Shown here piece after piece: positions 25,673 through 34,443 of a stretch of DNA of 43,445 bases (the first letter of the stretch is position 1; every line of letters starts with the position of its first letter). The notes under the pieces were generated by a model, which worked only from the letters and a program-made list of their open reading frames with translations, was not told where the DNA came from and did not search any database. The DNA comes from Anaerolineales bacterium. GTDB taxonomy: Bacteria; Chloroflexota; Anaerolineae; Anaerolineales; UBA11579. The stretch lies in NCBI GenBank assembly GCA_016935415.1, contig JAFGRA010000173.1:1-43445 (forward strand). Direction: 5' to 3'. The translations under genes and the position numbers were made by a program.

Positions 25673-26395
25673 ATGAATATGGAAGCACCCTTAATTCGAT
25701 TAGATGATGTCAGCAAGGTCTACAAAGGCCCGGCGGGCGATATCCACGCCCTGTGTGATGTTGATCTGCAGGTTGGTGCGGGCGAGTTTGTCGGCGTGCG
25801 CGGCCCTTCCGGAAGCGGTAAATCGACTTTATTGAACATGATTACCGGCATCGACCGCCCCACGGAAGGTGAGATCGAGGTCGCCGGAACGTCGCTTGTG
25901 GATTTGAACGAAAACGAATTAGCGCGCTGGCGCGGCAAACAGATTGGGGTGATCTTCCAGTTCTTCCAACTCTTACCGACCCTGACCATCATCGAGAATG
26001 TCATGTTGCCGATGGATTTTTGCCGCATGTACAAGCCGCGCGAGCGCCCCGAACGCGCTCTGGAACTGCTCGATCAGGTAGAACTGGCCGATCAGGCTTA
26101 CAAACTCCCGAATACGCTCTCCGGCGGCCAGATGCAGCGCGCCGCGATTGCGCGTGCCCTGGCGAACGACCCGCCTCTGATCGTTGCTGATGAGCCGACC
26201 GGCAACCTGGACAGCAGGACCGCCGACCGCATCTTCGAATTGTTCGAAAGCCTGGTAGATCGGGGCCGCACTTTCCTGATGGTCACGCACGATAATAACC
26301 TGGCAGATCGCATTCCGCGCGTCTTGGAAGTATTCGATGGTGTGCTGCATGATAACGGACATAATGGCAACGGCACCAATGGGAAAGGGCATTAG
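25673..26395 (+). CDS. MacB/LolD-like ABC transporter ATP-binding protein (copy 2)
   Basis: A 240-residue ATPase, closely similar to the one at 21174 over its whole core: identical [43 protein letters not shown] and [13 protein letters not shown] blocks. It also ends in an Asn/Gly-rich tail ([13 protein letters not shown]). The ATG at 25673 has GGAGAG upstream. It lies 2 bases before the permease gene, with which it should form one transporter. Together with copy 1 it shows duplication of the whole ATPase-permease pair. The differing tails and leaders suggest the two pairs are now regulated and perhaps assembled separately. Confidence 0.95.
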   Translation: MNMEAPLIRLDDVSKVYKGPAGDIHALCDVDLQVGAGEFVGVRGPSGSGKSTLLNMITGIDRPTEGEIEVAGTSLVDLNENELARWRGKQIGVIFQFFQLLPTLTIIENVMLPMDFCRMYKPRERPERALELLDQVELADQAYKLPNTLSGGQMQRAAIARALANDPPLIVADEPTGNLDSRTADRIFELFESLVDRGRTFLMVTHDNNLADRIPRVLEVFDGVLHDNGHNGNGTNGKGH

Positions 26396-26397
26396 CC

Positions 26398-28788
26398 ATG
26401 CGTGTCGCATTTAATAAAGTCCGCCGCGATCTGTGGCGCAACAAGGCTCGCACCCTCTTGGTGGTGTTGAGTATTGCCGTTGGTGTAATGGCGCTGGGGA
26501 TGGTCACCGCAGGCTCGAACCTGATCTTGAGCCAGATGGAAAATTCACACAAGGCCAGCAACCCGGCCCACGGCATGATCTGGCTGGGTGGCGTGATCGA
26601 TGAAACCACCCTGCACAGCCTGGAAAAACTGGACAGCGTTGCTTCCGTGGAGGGCATTTCCGAAAGCGGTATTCGCTGGAGGACGGCGCCGGATGCCGAG
26701 TGGCAGGATGCCACTTTGATCGCCTATGAGAATTTCACAAACCAGAAGTTCGACCGCCAGACCTTATTAGATGGCGTCTGGCCGACCGATTACCTGGCCG
26801 CGGTTGAAGGCGCCCATATTGACTCTTTCGGTGTACCTGGGGTAGGCGGTTCGGTTTATTTCGAAGTTAATGATCGTCCGCGTGAAATTCATGTTGGCGG
26901 GGTGGTGCGTGATCCTTTTGAATTCCCCAAACCTTTTGGAAGCCAGGCAACATTCTTTGTCACTGACAACATGCTGGAAAACCTGACCGGTTTCCGCGGC
27001 TATACGCGCATTCGTTTCACCGTGCCGGAGTATAGCGAAGAAAACGTCAATACGGCTATCCAAGATATCCAGGATAAGTTGGAAAAACTGGGAGTAGGTA
27101 TTGGTTGGCAGGAAGTGCTGCACCCTGAACAACATTACCTGCAAGAAATGATTAATGGTGTGACCATGGTATTGGCTGTGATGGCAGTAGCCTCGCTGGG
27201 GTTGAGCACCATCCTGGTGGTGAATACTATTAATGCGCTTATCACCCAGCAGGTGCCGCAGATTGGGATCATGAAAGCGGTTGGCGGTCTGCGCAAGCAG
27301 ATTGCCTTACTGTATCTTTCCGGCGTGATTGTTTATGGCTTATTGAGTTTGTTGATCGCGGTGCCGCTGGGCGCGTATGGTGGCGCGGTCATGTCGCAGT
27401 GGATGCTCTTCTTGCTCAACGTGCCCGCCCGGCCGTTCGAACTGTTGCCCAGCACTCTGGTTATGCAGTTGCTGACCGGCTTGCTGACCCCCTTGCTGGC
27501 GGCATTGTTCCCCATCTTGCAGGGGGCAGGTATTGCGGTAGCCAATGCCCTCAATCGCTACGGCCTTGGCGCCGGTAAATATGGGGCGCGCTGGCTGGAC
27601 CGCATCCTGGGGAAGGTCCGCAGTCTGCCGCGCTTGTTTACGCTCTCGCTGCGCAATACATTCCGGCGGCCTGGGCGCGTGATCATGACCCAGCTCACCC
27701 TGACGGTGGCTGGTGCGGTATTCCTGATGGTGGTCAGCACGCAGTATTCATTCAACAGCACAATCGAAACGATCTTTAAAGGCTTTGGCTACGACATTGC
27801 CATGGGGTTCCAGCAGTATCAACTGACAGAGGAAGTCGTGCCGTTGATCGAGGCTTACCCTGGTGTCGATCGGGCGGAATTGTGGATGTCGCGTTCCATC
27901 AAAGCCAGTGTACCCGGTGTGACCCCCGATGGGGAAGAGCGTGAAGTCTACATGTACGGCGTGCCGGATGATAGTGAACTATTCTCGCCGCAGTTGATTG
28001 CTGGCCGCCTGCTCGTGCCGGATGACGGTCAAGCCATATTGCTTAATCAGAAAGAAGCCAAGCGCCTGGGTGTTGGGGTCGGTGATACCATCAAGGTTGA
28101 GATGAGCGGTGTACAAGACAGCACCTGGACGGTGGTTGGCTTGATCTTCGATTTGAGCGGTAACGACCAGAACACGGCCTATGTGCCGCTGGATTCGTTG
28201 AGTATGACGGTGAACCGGGTAGGCCGGGCGACCTATGCCCAGATCAAGGTGGATGCAGATTCCCTGGCCGGGCAGCAGGAGATTGCCAAAGGCTTAAGCG
28301 ATTTCCTGGAAGCGGAAGGCGTTCCGGCGGGCGGTTACCAGATTGCGCTGGAAACCCAGGAGCAGGCCAACGCCCAGTTCGGTGTGCTCACCCAGGTCTT
28401 GATGTTCATGACCATCCTGATGGCCGCCGTAGGCAGCATCGGTATGTCCGGCACGTTGTCGATCAATGTGATCGAACGCACGCGTGAGATCGGCGTGATG
28501 CGCGCCGTCGGCGCATCTTCCCGGGATGTGGGCTTCGTGTTCACCTGGGAAGGGCTGATGTTGGGCGTGCTCAGTTGGCTGTTGGCCGTACCCATCGGAC
28601 TGCTGGGTGGGCCGAAGTTCGTGATCGCCCTGGGGGACGTGATCGACTTTCCGGCGGAGTATTACCCGGCTTTCCACGGCGTCTGGATCTGGCTGGCGAT
28701 TGTGGTGGTGCTCTCGGTGGTTGCCAGTTGGGCGCCTGCCCGGCGGGCAACGCTCATCAGCGTGAGCGACAGCCTGGCTTACGAATAG
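26398..28788 (+). CDS. FtsX/MacB-like ABC transporter permease (copy 2)
   Basis: A 796-residue permease, collinear with the protein at 21952: the same TM1 (RTLLVVLSIAVGVMALGM), the [19 protein letters not shown] coupling region after the second helix, the mid-protein restart LRNTFRRPGRVIMTQLTLTV, and the C-terminal [19 protein letters not shown] coupling helix. The two coupling motifs, one per half, are expected to contact the ATPase. The extracytoplasmic domains differ more from copy 1 than the membrane parts do, which points to different substrates or partners. The adaptor lipoprotein gene follows after 127 bases with its own possible promoter. Confidence 0.92.
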   Translation: MRVAFNKVRRDLWRNKARTLLVVLSIAVGVMALGMVTAGSNLILSQMENSHKASNPAHGMIWLGGVIDETTLHSLEKLDSVASVEGISESGIRWRTAPDAEWQDATLIAYENFTNQKFDRQTLLDGVWPTDYLAAVEGAHIDSFGVPGVGGSVYFEVNDRPREIHVGGVVRDPFEFPKPFGSQATFFVTDNMLENLTGFRGYTRIRFTVPEYSEENVNTAIQDIQDKLEKLGVGIGWQEVLHPEQHYLQEMINGVTMVLAVMAVASLGLSTILVVNTINALITQQVPQIGIMKAVGGLRKQIALLYLSGVIVYGLLSLLIAVPLGAYGGAVMSQWMLFLLNVPARPFELLPSTLVMQLLTGLLTPLLAALFPILQGAGIAVANALNRYGLGAGKYGARWLDRILGKVRSLPRLFTLSLRNTFRRPGRVIMTQLTLTVAGAVFLMVVSTQYSFNSTIETIFKGFGYDIAMGFQQYQLTEEVVPLIEAYPGVDRAELWMSRSIKASVPGVTPDGEEREVYMYGVPDDSELFSPQLIAGRLLVPDDGQAILLNQKEAKRLGVGVGDTIKVEMSGVQDSTWTVVGLIFDLSGNDQNTAYVPLDSLSMTVNRVGRATYAQIKVDADSLAGQQEIAKGLSDFLEAEGVPAGGYQIALETQEQANAQFGVLTQVLMFMTILMAAVGSIGMSGTLSINVIERTREIGVMRAVGASSRDVGFVFTWEGLMLGVLSWLLAVPIGLLGGPKFVIALGDVIDFPAEYYPAFHGVWIWLAIVVVLSVVASWAPARRATLISVSDSLAYE

Positions 28789-28915
28789 ATGTAAATTCAG
28801 CTGTGAAACTTGGTCACACGGCTGGTTCTTAAGATACAATTGAGATGAAAAGAAAAGTATCAAGGCTAATCCTGAACAAGGCATTATCCTGTTATAAAAA
28901 TGATGGAGAGATAAA

Positions 28916-30100
28916 ATGAAGTCGAAAACCAAATCACTGATCTTTGCATTGCTTATCCTCAGCCTGGTGCTGGTGGGTTGCGGTGGTGGCGGCGCAGAAG
29001 CCGACCCGGCTGCAACCGAGGATATCCCCGTTGTGATCGATAATTTCGGGGTGATCGCTGAAGGCTATGTCGTGCCGGCCGAGTACGTGGCGCTCTCGTT
29101 TGCGTCCGGTGGCCAGGTGGCCGAGATCGAGGTTGCCGAAGGCGATATGGTCGAAGAAGGACAGGTGTTGGCTAACCTGGCGGATACCGAGCAACTCGAA
29201 GCTGCTGTAGCTGGCGCTGAACTAGAATTGCTCAATGCCCAACAGGCCCTGGACATGCTCTACGAAAACGCCGACCTGATCGCTGCGCAGACGTTGCAGA
29301 CGATTGCCAATGCGCGCGATGCCATCGATTATGCCGAGAAACGCATCCGCACGCTGGAGAACGGCGCCAAGCAGAACGACCTGGATGCTGCTGGAGCCAA
29401 CCTGGTGCTCTTGCAGGACCAACTCGACAAGGCTGAAGAGGACTACGAGCCCTACGCCGACAAACCCGAAACCAACCTGACGCGCGCTACCTACCAGTCC
29501 CGCCTGGCTGCTGCCCGGGAAGCCTACGATGCCGCCGTGCGCCGCTTGAATAACCTGGAAGCCGAGGCCAACGATATCGATATGGCGATTGCCGTAGCCA
29601 ATTTGGCCGTGGCCGAAGCCCAAATGTCGATTGCTGAATCGGACTATGAGAAAGTGCAAAACGGGCCAGACCCCGACGACCTGGCAACTGCAGAGGCCAG
29701 CGTCAAAGCAGCCGAAGCTGGTGTGGAAGCTGCCAAGTCGGCGCTCGACAACGTCATCCTGAAAGCCCCGTTCAGCGGTACGGTTGTGGAAGTCAACATC
29801 AAGGTTGGTGAACTAACTGGATCGAGCCAACCGGCGATGGTGTTGGCCGATTTCTCACAATGGATCATTGAGACTGACAACCTGACCGAGATCGAGGTGC
29901 CGGATGTGACGGTTGGCCAGACCGTGACCGTAACCCCGGATGCGCTGCCCGACCTGGAACTGACCGGGACGGTTGAATCGATCAAGGATCTGTTCGAGGA
30001 AAAACGCGGCGACATCACCTACACCGTCAAGATTTCCCTGGATGAAACCGACCCGCGTTTGCGTTGGGGTATGACCGTGGTGGTGACCTTCGACGAATAA
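28916..30100 (+). CDS. HlyD/MacA-like efflux adaptor lipoprotein
   Basis: A 394-residue lipoprotein: a hydrophobic signal with lipobox LVGC (Cys22) followed by a Gly-rich linker. The biotinyl-lipoyl-like half-motif EIEVAEGDMVEEGQVLANL is near residues 75-95. A long Ala/Glu-rich alpha-hairpin covers about 95-260, and the second lipoyl half, LKAPFSGTVVEVNIKVGEL, is near 285. The C-terminal beta-barrel contains VTVGQTVTVTPDALPDLEL. This is the periplasmic-adaptor architecture of MacA and YknX. In a cell with one membrane it would sit on the outer face and work with a MacB-like permease. It is the only adaptor near two ATPase-permease pairs. GGAGAG upstream of the ATG supports the start. Confidence 0.92.
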   Translation: MKSKTKSLIFALLILSLVLVGCGGGGAEADPAATEDIPVVIDNFGVIAEGYVVPAEYVALSFASGGQVAEIEVAEGDMVEEGQVLANLADTEQLEAAVAGAELELLNAQQALDMLYENADLIAAQTLQTIANARDAIDYAEKRIRTLENGAKQNDLDAAGANLVLLQDQLDKAEEDYEPYADKPETNLTRATYQSRLAAAREAYDAAVRRLNNLEAEANDIDMAIAVANLAVAEAQMSIAESDYEKVQNGPDPDDLATAEASVKAAEAGVEAAKSALDNVILKAPFSGTVVEVNIKVGELTGSSQPAMVLADFSQWIIETDNLTEIEVPDVTVGQTVTVTPDALPDLELTGTVESIKDLFEEKRGDITYTVKISLDETDPRLRWGMTVVVTFDE

Positions 30101-30139
30101 TGCCTCGCTAATTTTGGGCTGAAATTCAGAGTAAAATAT

Positions 30140-30178
30140 CCCGGCAGGCTGTCTTGGCTTGCCGGGTTTGTTGTTTAC
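30140..30178 (+). terminator. Rho-independent terminator of the adaptor gene
   Basis: CCCGGCA (30140-30146) and TGCCGGG (30160-30166) pair, with a small inner stem, and are followed by TTTGTTGTTT. Confidence 0.8.
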
Positions 30179-30182
30179 AGTG

Positions 30183-30209
30183 GTCGGCGGCAGCTAAAGC
30201 TGCACCGAC
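30183..30209. repeat. Intergenic hairpin
   Basis: GTCGG...CCGAC encloses GCAGCT-AA-AGCTGC, giving an almost perfect stem of 11 pairs. It lies right after the terminator and resembles a short dispersed palindrome rather than a second terminator, since no T run follows. Confidence 0.45.
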
Positions 30210-30286
30210 GTTAGATTTAAATGTTGCTGTGGCTTTTGAGAAATCGGGATTTCTTTAAGGAATTGAAAACGACCGGAGGAAAGAAA

Positions 30287-30754
30287 ATGACCATGCTATC
30301 CCAGGAGCAATTACACGATTTTATCGTCAAGGCCAAGGCGGCCACCTATGTGGGCAGCGGCGAACCCAGCCCGGCTTGCCGCCCAAAGTCACACGATCTC
30401 GGATTCCAGGATGGCGACTTTACTTACCTGGACAGCTACTTCGGTGGGCAGGATTTCATCGGCGAGGAAGTGGTCTACTATCAGGGTGAGCCGGTCTGGG
30501 CGATGAATTACTACGGCCGCATCCTAAACCCCAAGCTGATCGCGGCAGCCGAAGCCGGGGCGGTCATTAAGGAAAGCCTGACTGAGATGTATAAAGAAGG
30601 CCGTTTCCTGGGTGGCTTTGAATACGAAACTGAGCTTGGCAAATACTTCGACACCAGCGAGGGCGAAATGGACGCTTTTACCGGCCGGGAGTGGATTGAA
30701 CGCGCCGGTGTGGTGGTCTATGAATTGGTGTATCATGGGGGGATGATAAAGTAA
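30287..30754 (+). CDS. DUF5680-like conserved hypothetical protein
   Basis: A 155-residue soluble protein. Conserved-looking blocks are FIVKAKAATYVGSGE, YLDSYFGGQDFIGEEVVYYQ, PVWAMNYYGRIL and a C-terminal DAFTGREWIERAGVVVYEL ending in YHGGMIK. These match the pattern of DUF5680 proteins, which have no known function. GGAGGA at 30275-30280 fixes the ATG at 30287; an in-frame extension to 30221 would start without a ribosome binding site. There are no membrane segments and no operon partner: hairpins precede it and a large palindromic repeat follows. Confidence 0.75.
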   Translation: MTMLSQEQLHDFIVKAKAATYVGSGEPSPACRPKSHDLGFQDGDFTYLDSYFGGQDFIGEEVVYYQGEPVWAMNYYGRILNPKLIAAAEAGAVIKESLTEMYKEGRFLGGFEYETELGKYFDTSEGEMDAFTGREWIERAGVVVYELVYHGGMIK

Positions 30755-30804
30755 GTTTGTTCATAATCTATATGCTTGGGTGAATGACATATTTGTAATC
30801 CAAT

Positions 30805-30915
30805 TTTCCCTCACCCACATCCTCGAAATTTCATTTCTGCGGATGTTTCCCCTCTCCCACTGGGAGAGGGGTGGGTCATCATTCTAATGATCCGAAGCCG
30901 ACGGGGTGAGGGAAA
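30805..30915. repeat. 111-base nested palindromic repeat (MITE-like)
   Basis: The outer arms TTTCCCTCACCC (30805-30816) and GGGTGAGGGAAA (30904-30915) are perfect 12-base inverted repeats. Inside lies CCCCTCTCCC-ACT-GGGAGAGGGG (30849-30871), a 10-base perfect palindrome. The layout is that of a non-coding palindromic repeat or miniature inverted-repeat element. It fills most of the gap between the DUF5680-like and esterase genes. Confidence 0.65.
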
Positions 30916-30957
30916 GATGAGAGTAAATCACAAAACAAGGTTTTTGTAAGTAAGATA

Positions 30958-31905
30958 ATGTTTGCCGATTTCTTGAAACATTTACTGTTGATTTCCGTGG
31001 TCTTCCTGCTCTCGGCTTGCGCCGGGACGGAAGGGCTGGCTTCGGATTCTGGCGGCCCTGCTGCTAACACCGCGGCGGCGATTCCCACTGCGGTGATGGC
31101 GGTTTCGGCAACGAGAACGGCCACAACTATGCCAACCCTGGCAGCCACCGCTACCCCCGCGCTTTCCCTTACCCCGACGCGCCCGGCCTGTCTCAATGTC
31201 GGGGGCGAGATCATCGTAGATTCACTGCGCACGGACCTGCTCAACCTGCCGCTCAACTACCGCGTCTACCTACCGCCCTGCTACCATGCCGATAACACCA
31301 CGCGCTATCCCGTACTCTACCTGATCCACGGTCAGACCTTCACCGACGACCAGTGGCCGCGCCTGGGTGTGGCCGAAGTGGCCGATGCCATGATCGCGGC
31401 CGGGGAGGCGCCAGCCTTCATCATGGTTTTCCCGCACGACCGAGTGTGGCGCCAGCCCTCGGAAGATGCCTTTGGTGAGGCTGTGATCGAAGAATTGATC
31501 CCCCTGATCGATGAGAATTACCGTACGCTGCGCGGCCGTCCCTTCCGGGCGGTTGGCGGCCTGTCGCGCGGTGCATCCTGGGCCATTCACTTTGGGCTTT
31601 CACACCCCGAATTATTCGGCACGGTCGGGGCACACAGCCTGCCGGTCTTCTGGGAAGATGTGCCTCATGTAAAAGCATGGCTGGATGAGATTCCCGCCGA
31701 CCAGATGCCGCGCTTCTTCATCGATGTGGGCACCAAAGACTACGAAGACATCATCAACTCCGCCACCTGGTTCAAGCAACAACTGGATGAGCGCGATATC
31801 CCCAATGAGTGGTATCAACTCGAAGGTTATCATGATGAAGCCTATTGGAGCGGCAACCTGGAGCTGTATCTGGAGTATTATACGCGCCTGTGGGGGGAGC
31901 GGTAA
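30958..31905 (+). CDS. Putative esterase lipoprotein (alpha/beta hydrolase, esterase D/Fes type)
   Basis: A 315-residue secreted lipoprotein: signal segment LLLISVVFLLSAC with Cys21, an Ala/Thr/Pro-rich linker to about residue 78, then an esterase domain. The domain has YRVYLPPCYHAD, YPVLYLIHGQTFTDDQWP (oxyanion region), RAVGGLSRGASWA with the nucleophile Ser203, and GYHDEAYW near the C-terminus with the likely catalytic His. The pattern is that of the putative esterase family that includes feruloyl and enterochelin esterases. The substrate is unknown. The linker and lipid anchor place it on the outside of the membrane. The ATG at 30958 has no strong ribosome binding site. Confidence 0.88.
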   Translation: MFADFLKHLLLISVVFLLSACAGTEGLASDSGGPAANTAAAIPTAVMAVSATRTATTMPTLAATATPALSLTPTRPACLNVGGEIIVDSLRTDLLNLPLNYRVYLPPCYHADNTTRYPVLYLIHGQTFTDDQWPRLGVAEVADAMIAAGEAPAFIMVFPHDRVWRQPSEDAFGEAVIEELIPLIDENYRTLRGRPFRAVGGLSRGASWAIHFGLSHPELFGTVGAHSLPVFWEDVPHVKAWLDEIPADQMPRFFIDVGTKDYEDIINSATWFKQQLDERDIPNEWYQLEGYHDEAYWSGNLELYLEYYTRLWGER

Positions 31906-32047
31906 AATGCTATGCGCAATATTGATAAACAGTTGATATGATCTTGGATAAGCAAAAGTGATTGAGATTGGGTGTTTAACCCATTGATTTCTTATATGTG
32001 AATCTGGTAATGTATAAGTAAATCTTATCTTTCGTTTGGAGGTTGCA

Positions 32048-32470
32048 ATGAGTAAGCGATCTGGGATGGCATTACTCCTGGTCGTTGCCTGTATGATTTT
32101 GTTGGTTGCCTGTAATCAAGGGCAGGAGCAAACGCCGGGGAAGATCACCGGCGGTGTGTTCTGCGACTGCAACAAAGACGGTGAATGCGATCAGAATGAA
32201 GAAGGTATGGGGGAAGTCACTGTGCGTTTATACGTTGGGGCCTGCGGTGAGCAGTTATATGAAACCACCACGACCGATGCGCAGGGCCAGTTTGCCTTTA
32301 CCGATCTGGAACCGGGTGATTACTGCGTTTTTCCCGACCTGGATCCGGTATGTGGTGGCTATGCCGGGAATTTCCCCACTTCCAGCATCACCCGTAGGGT
32401 GACCGTCGATGCAGGTGAAACCACCGACCTGCTCTGGTTTGGGTACACTATCTATGAAGAAGGCGAATAA
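32048..32470 (+). CDS. Lipoprotein with Cys-rich SdrD B-like domain
   Basis: A 140-residue lipoprotein: hydrophobic signal with lipobox LVAC (Cys22), a short linker, then one SdrD B-like (Cna-B-type) beta domain. GGVFCDCNKDGECDQNEEG resembles the G-x-V-F-x-D-x-N-x-D-G calcium-loop start of these domains, and FTDLEPGDYCVFPDLDP is the typical late strand. Unlike common members it carries six Cys in the domain (39, 41, 47, 66, 93, 102), suggesting disulfides or metal binding. Such domains usually act as stalks or adhesion modules; here it is alone. GGAGG five bases before the ATG at 32048 sets the start; an in-frame TTG at 32036 lies within that site. Confidence 0.85.
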   Translation: MSKRSGMALLLVVACMILLVACNQGQEQTPGKITGGVFCDCNKDGECDQNEEGMGEVTVRLYVGACGEQLYETTTTDAQGQFAFTDLEPGDYCVFPDLDPVCGGYAGNFPTSSITRRVTVDAGETTDLLWFGYTIYEEGE

Positions 32471-32612
32471 ACCGGGATAATCTGATTTGACGTTAAGGGG
32501 GTATCAGGAAATTCTTGCTGAATCATTTTGGGTAGGGGTGACTGCCGGTTACCCTTACCCAATTAATTTGTTGGTATTCACAACAAATGGGGACATAATC
32601 TGCCAGCAATGT

Positions 32613-32618
32613 TATAAT
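32613..32618 (+). promoter_or_regulatory. -10 box directly before gatC (leaderless start)
   Basis: TATAAT ends 7 bases before the gatC ATG. If used, transcription would start at or next to the A of the start codon, giving a leaderless mRNA. No Shine-Dalgarno sequence is present upstream of gatC, which agrees. Confidence 0.5.
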
Positions 32619-32625
32619 TCCGCCT

Positions 32626-32946
32626 ATGAGCCGACTCACCAAAGTAGAAGTAGAACATATTGCCCAATTGGCGCGGCTGCACCTGACGGATGAGGAAAAA
32701 GAGCGCTATCGCGAGCAGCTGTCCGATATCCTGGCGCACGTTGCCAAACTCCAGGAATTGGATACTGCTGATGTCGTGCCGATGAGTGCCGTGGTTGCCG
32801 AACGCAGCCCGCTGCGCCCGGATGAACCCGGTGAGACGTTATCCAAAGTGGCATTGCTGGAAAATGCGCCCCAGGCAGAAGATGCCCAATTCCGTGTGCC
32901 CGTCGTACTCGATCACAGCGAGGAAACCGATGAGCAGCCTGACTGA
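32626..32946 (+). CDS. gatC: Aspartyl/glutamyl-tRNA amidotransferase subunit C
   Basis: A 106-residue GatC, slightly longer than usual. MSRLTKVEVEHIAQLARLHL is the family N-terminus, followed by the helix EEKERYREQLSDILAHVAKL and the loop SPLRPDEPGETLSK. GatC wraps GatA and GatB and stabilises the complex that converts Glu-tRNA-Gln and Asp-tRNA-Asn to the amidated forms in the cytoplasm. The gene overlaps gatA by 17 bases. gatB is not in the window, so the complex is encoded at two loci. Confidence 0.95.
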   Translation: MSRLTKVEVEHIAQLARLHLTDEEKERYREQLSDILAHVAKLQELDTADVVPMSAVVAERSPLRPDEPGETLSKVALLENAPQAEDAQFRVPVVLDHSEETDEQPD

Positions 32947-34417
32947 CCTGACCTTGTGCCAGGCCGCGGCCGGATTGCGCGCCGGAGATTTCTCCAGCCG
33001 CGAGTTGACCGAAGCCTGCCTGGCGCGCATTGAGACGCTGGATGGCGAGTTAAAAACTTTCCTCACCTTGGTTCCTGAAGCGACGCTGGCTCAGGCCGAC
33101 GCCGCCGACAAAGACTTGATCGCGGGACGCAAGCAGGATGTGGAAGCATTGCCGCCCTTGCTGGGTGTGCCCATCGCCGTGAAGGATGTGCTTGCCGTGG
33201 CCGGGATGCGGGCGACGGCGGGATCGAAAGTACTGGAAAACTTTGTGCCCCCTTACACGGCAACTGCCGTGCAGCGCTTGCTGGACGCCGGGGTAATCAT
33301 TCTGGGCAAGACCAACACCGACGAATTTGCGATGGGTTCCTCTACGGAGAACTCGGCTTATGAAACTACACACAACCCTTGGAACCTGGCGCGTGTCCCC
33401 GGCGGTTCGAGCGGGGGCAGCGCCGCGGCCGTGAAGGCTCGTTTGGCTCCGGCTGCGCTGGGTTCAGACACGGGCGGCAGCATCCGCCAACCGGCCTCGT
33501 ACTGCGGCGTGACCGGCATCAAGACGACCTATGGGCGTGTCTCACGCTACGGCCTGATCGCCTACGGCTCATCGCTGGATACGGTCGGGGCTTTGGGGCG
33601 CGATGCCCAGGATGTGTCTGTGTTGTTCAAGCTCATGGCCGGGCACGACCCCAAAGACGCCACCACACTCGACGTGCCGGTGCCCGAAGTTGCCCTAAAC
33701 GGCAGTGAGAAGATTGGGGGATTGCGGGTAGGCGTGCCCAAAGAGTATTTTATAGAAGGCATTCAACCTGGAGTGGAAACTGCCGTGCGCGCGGCGATTG
33801 CCCAGTTCGAAGCGCTCGGCGCAGAGATCAGAGAAATCAGCCTGCCTTATACCGCCTATGCCTTGCCGGTATATTACATCATTGCTCCCGCAGAAGCATC
33901 CGCCAACCTGGCGCGCTTCGACGGGGTGCGCTATGGCCTGCGCGTGCCCGACGAAGACATGATCCAGATGTACAAGGAAACGCGCGGCGCCGGTTTTGGC
34001 CCTGAGGTCAAACGCCGCATTATGCTCGGCACTTATGCCCTTTCCGCCGGGTATTATGATGCCTACTACGGCCAGGCGCAGAAGGTGCGTACCCTGATCA
34101 AACAGGACTTTACAAAAGCATTTGAAGAGGTCGACGTGATCGCCGCTCCGGTGGCCCCAACCACCGCCTTCCCAATTGGTGAACACAGCGACGACCCCTT
34201 GGCGATGTACCTGGAGGATGTGTTCACACTGCCGGCCAACCTGGCGGGTGTGCCGGGGTTGGCTTTTCCGGTGGGTTTCGATGGCGAGAATTTACCGGTT
34301 GGGGTACAGTTAATGGGCCCCATTTTTGGGGAAGAGCGCCTTTTCCGGGTGGCCCACGCCTACCAGCAGGTAACCGATTGGCACCGTCAATACCCACCTT
34401 TAATGGTTGCAGGTTGA
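32930..34417 (+). CDS. gatA: Aspartyl/glutamyl-tRNA amidotransferase subunit A
   Basis: A 495-residue amidase-signature enzyme. The Ser-cisSer-Lys triad is complete: Lys85 in VPIAVKDVL, Ser160 in PGGSSGGSAAAV and Ser184 in TGGSIRQPAS. The spacing (75 and 24 residues) equals that of well-studied GatA proteins. GatA hydrolyses glutamine and supplies ammonia to GatB for tRNA-dependent amidation. The start is the ATG at 32930, inside the end of gatC, with GAGGAAA upstream. A longer in-frame version reaching into gatC in another frame is not conserved and is rejected. The HD-GYP gene follows 26 bases later and may be co-transcribed. Confidence 0.97.
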   Translation: MSSLTDLTLCQAAAGLRAGDFSSRELTEACLARIETLDGELKTFLTLVPEATLAQADAADKDLIAGRKQDVEALPPLLGVPIAVKDVLAVAGMRATAGSKVLENFVPPYTATAVQRLLDAGVIILGKTNTDEFAMGSSTENSAYETTHNPWNLARVPGGSSGGSAAAVKARLAPAALGSDTGGSIRQPASYCGVTGIKTTYGRVSRYGLIAYGSSLDTVGALGRDAQDVSVLFKLMAGHDPKDATTLDVPVPEVALNGSEKIGGLRVGVPKEYFIEGIQPGVETAVRAAIAQFEALGAEIREISLPYTAYALPVYYIIAPAEASANLARFDGVRYGLRVPDEDMIQMYKETRGAGFGPEVKRRIMLGTYALSAGYYDAYYGQAQKVRTLIKQDFTKAFEEVDVIAAPVAPTTAFPIGEHSDDPLAMYLEDVFTLPANLAGVPGLAFPVGFDGENLPVGVQLMGPIFGEERLFRVAHAYQQVTDWHRQYPPLMVAG

Positions 34418-34443
34418 TTATTGTTGTGGAATAAGGAGTCGCT

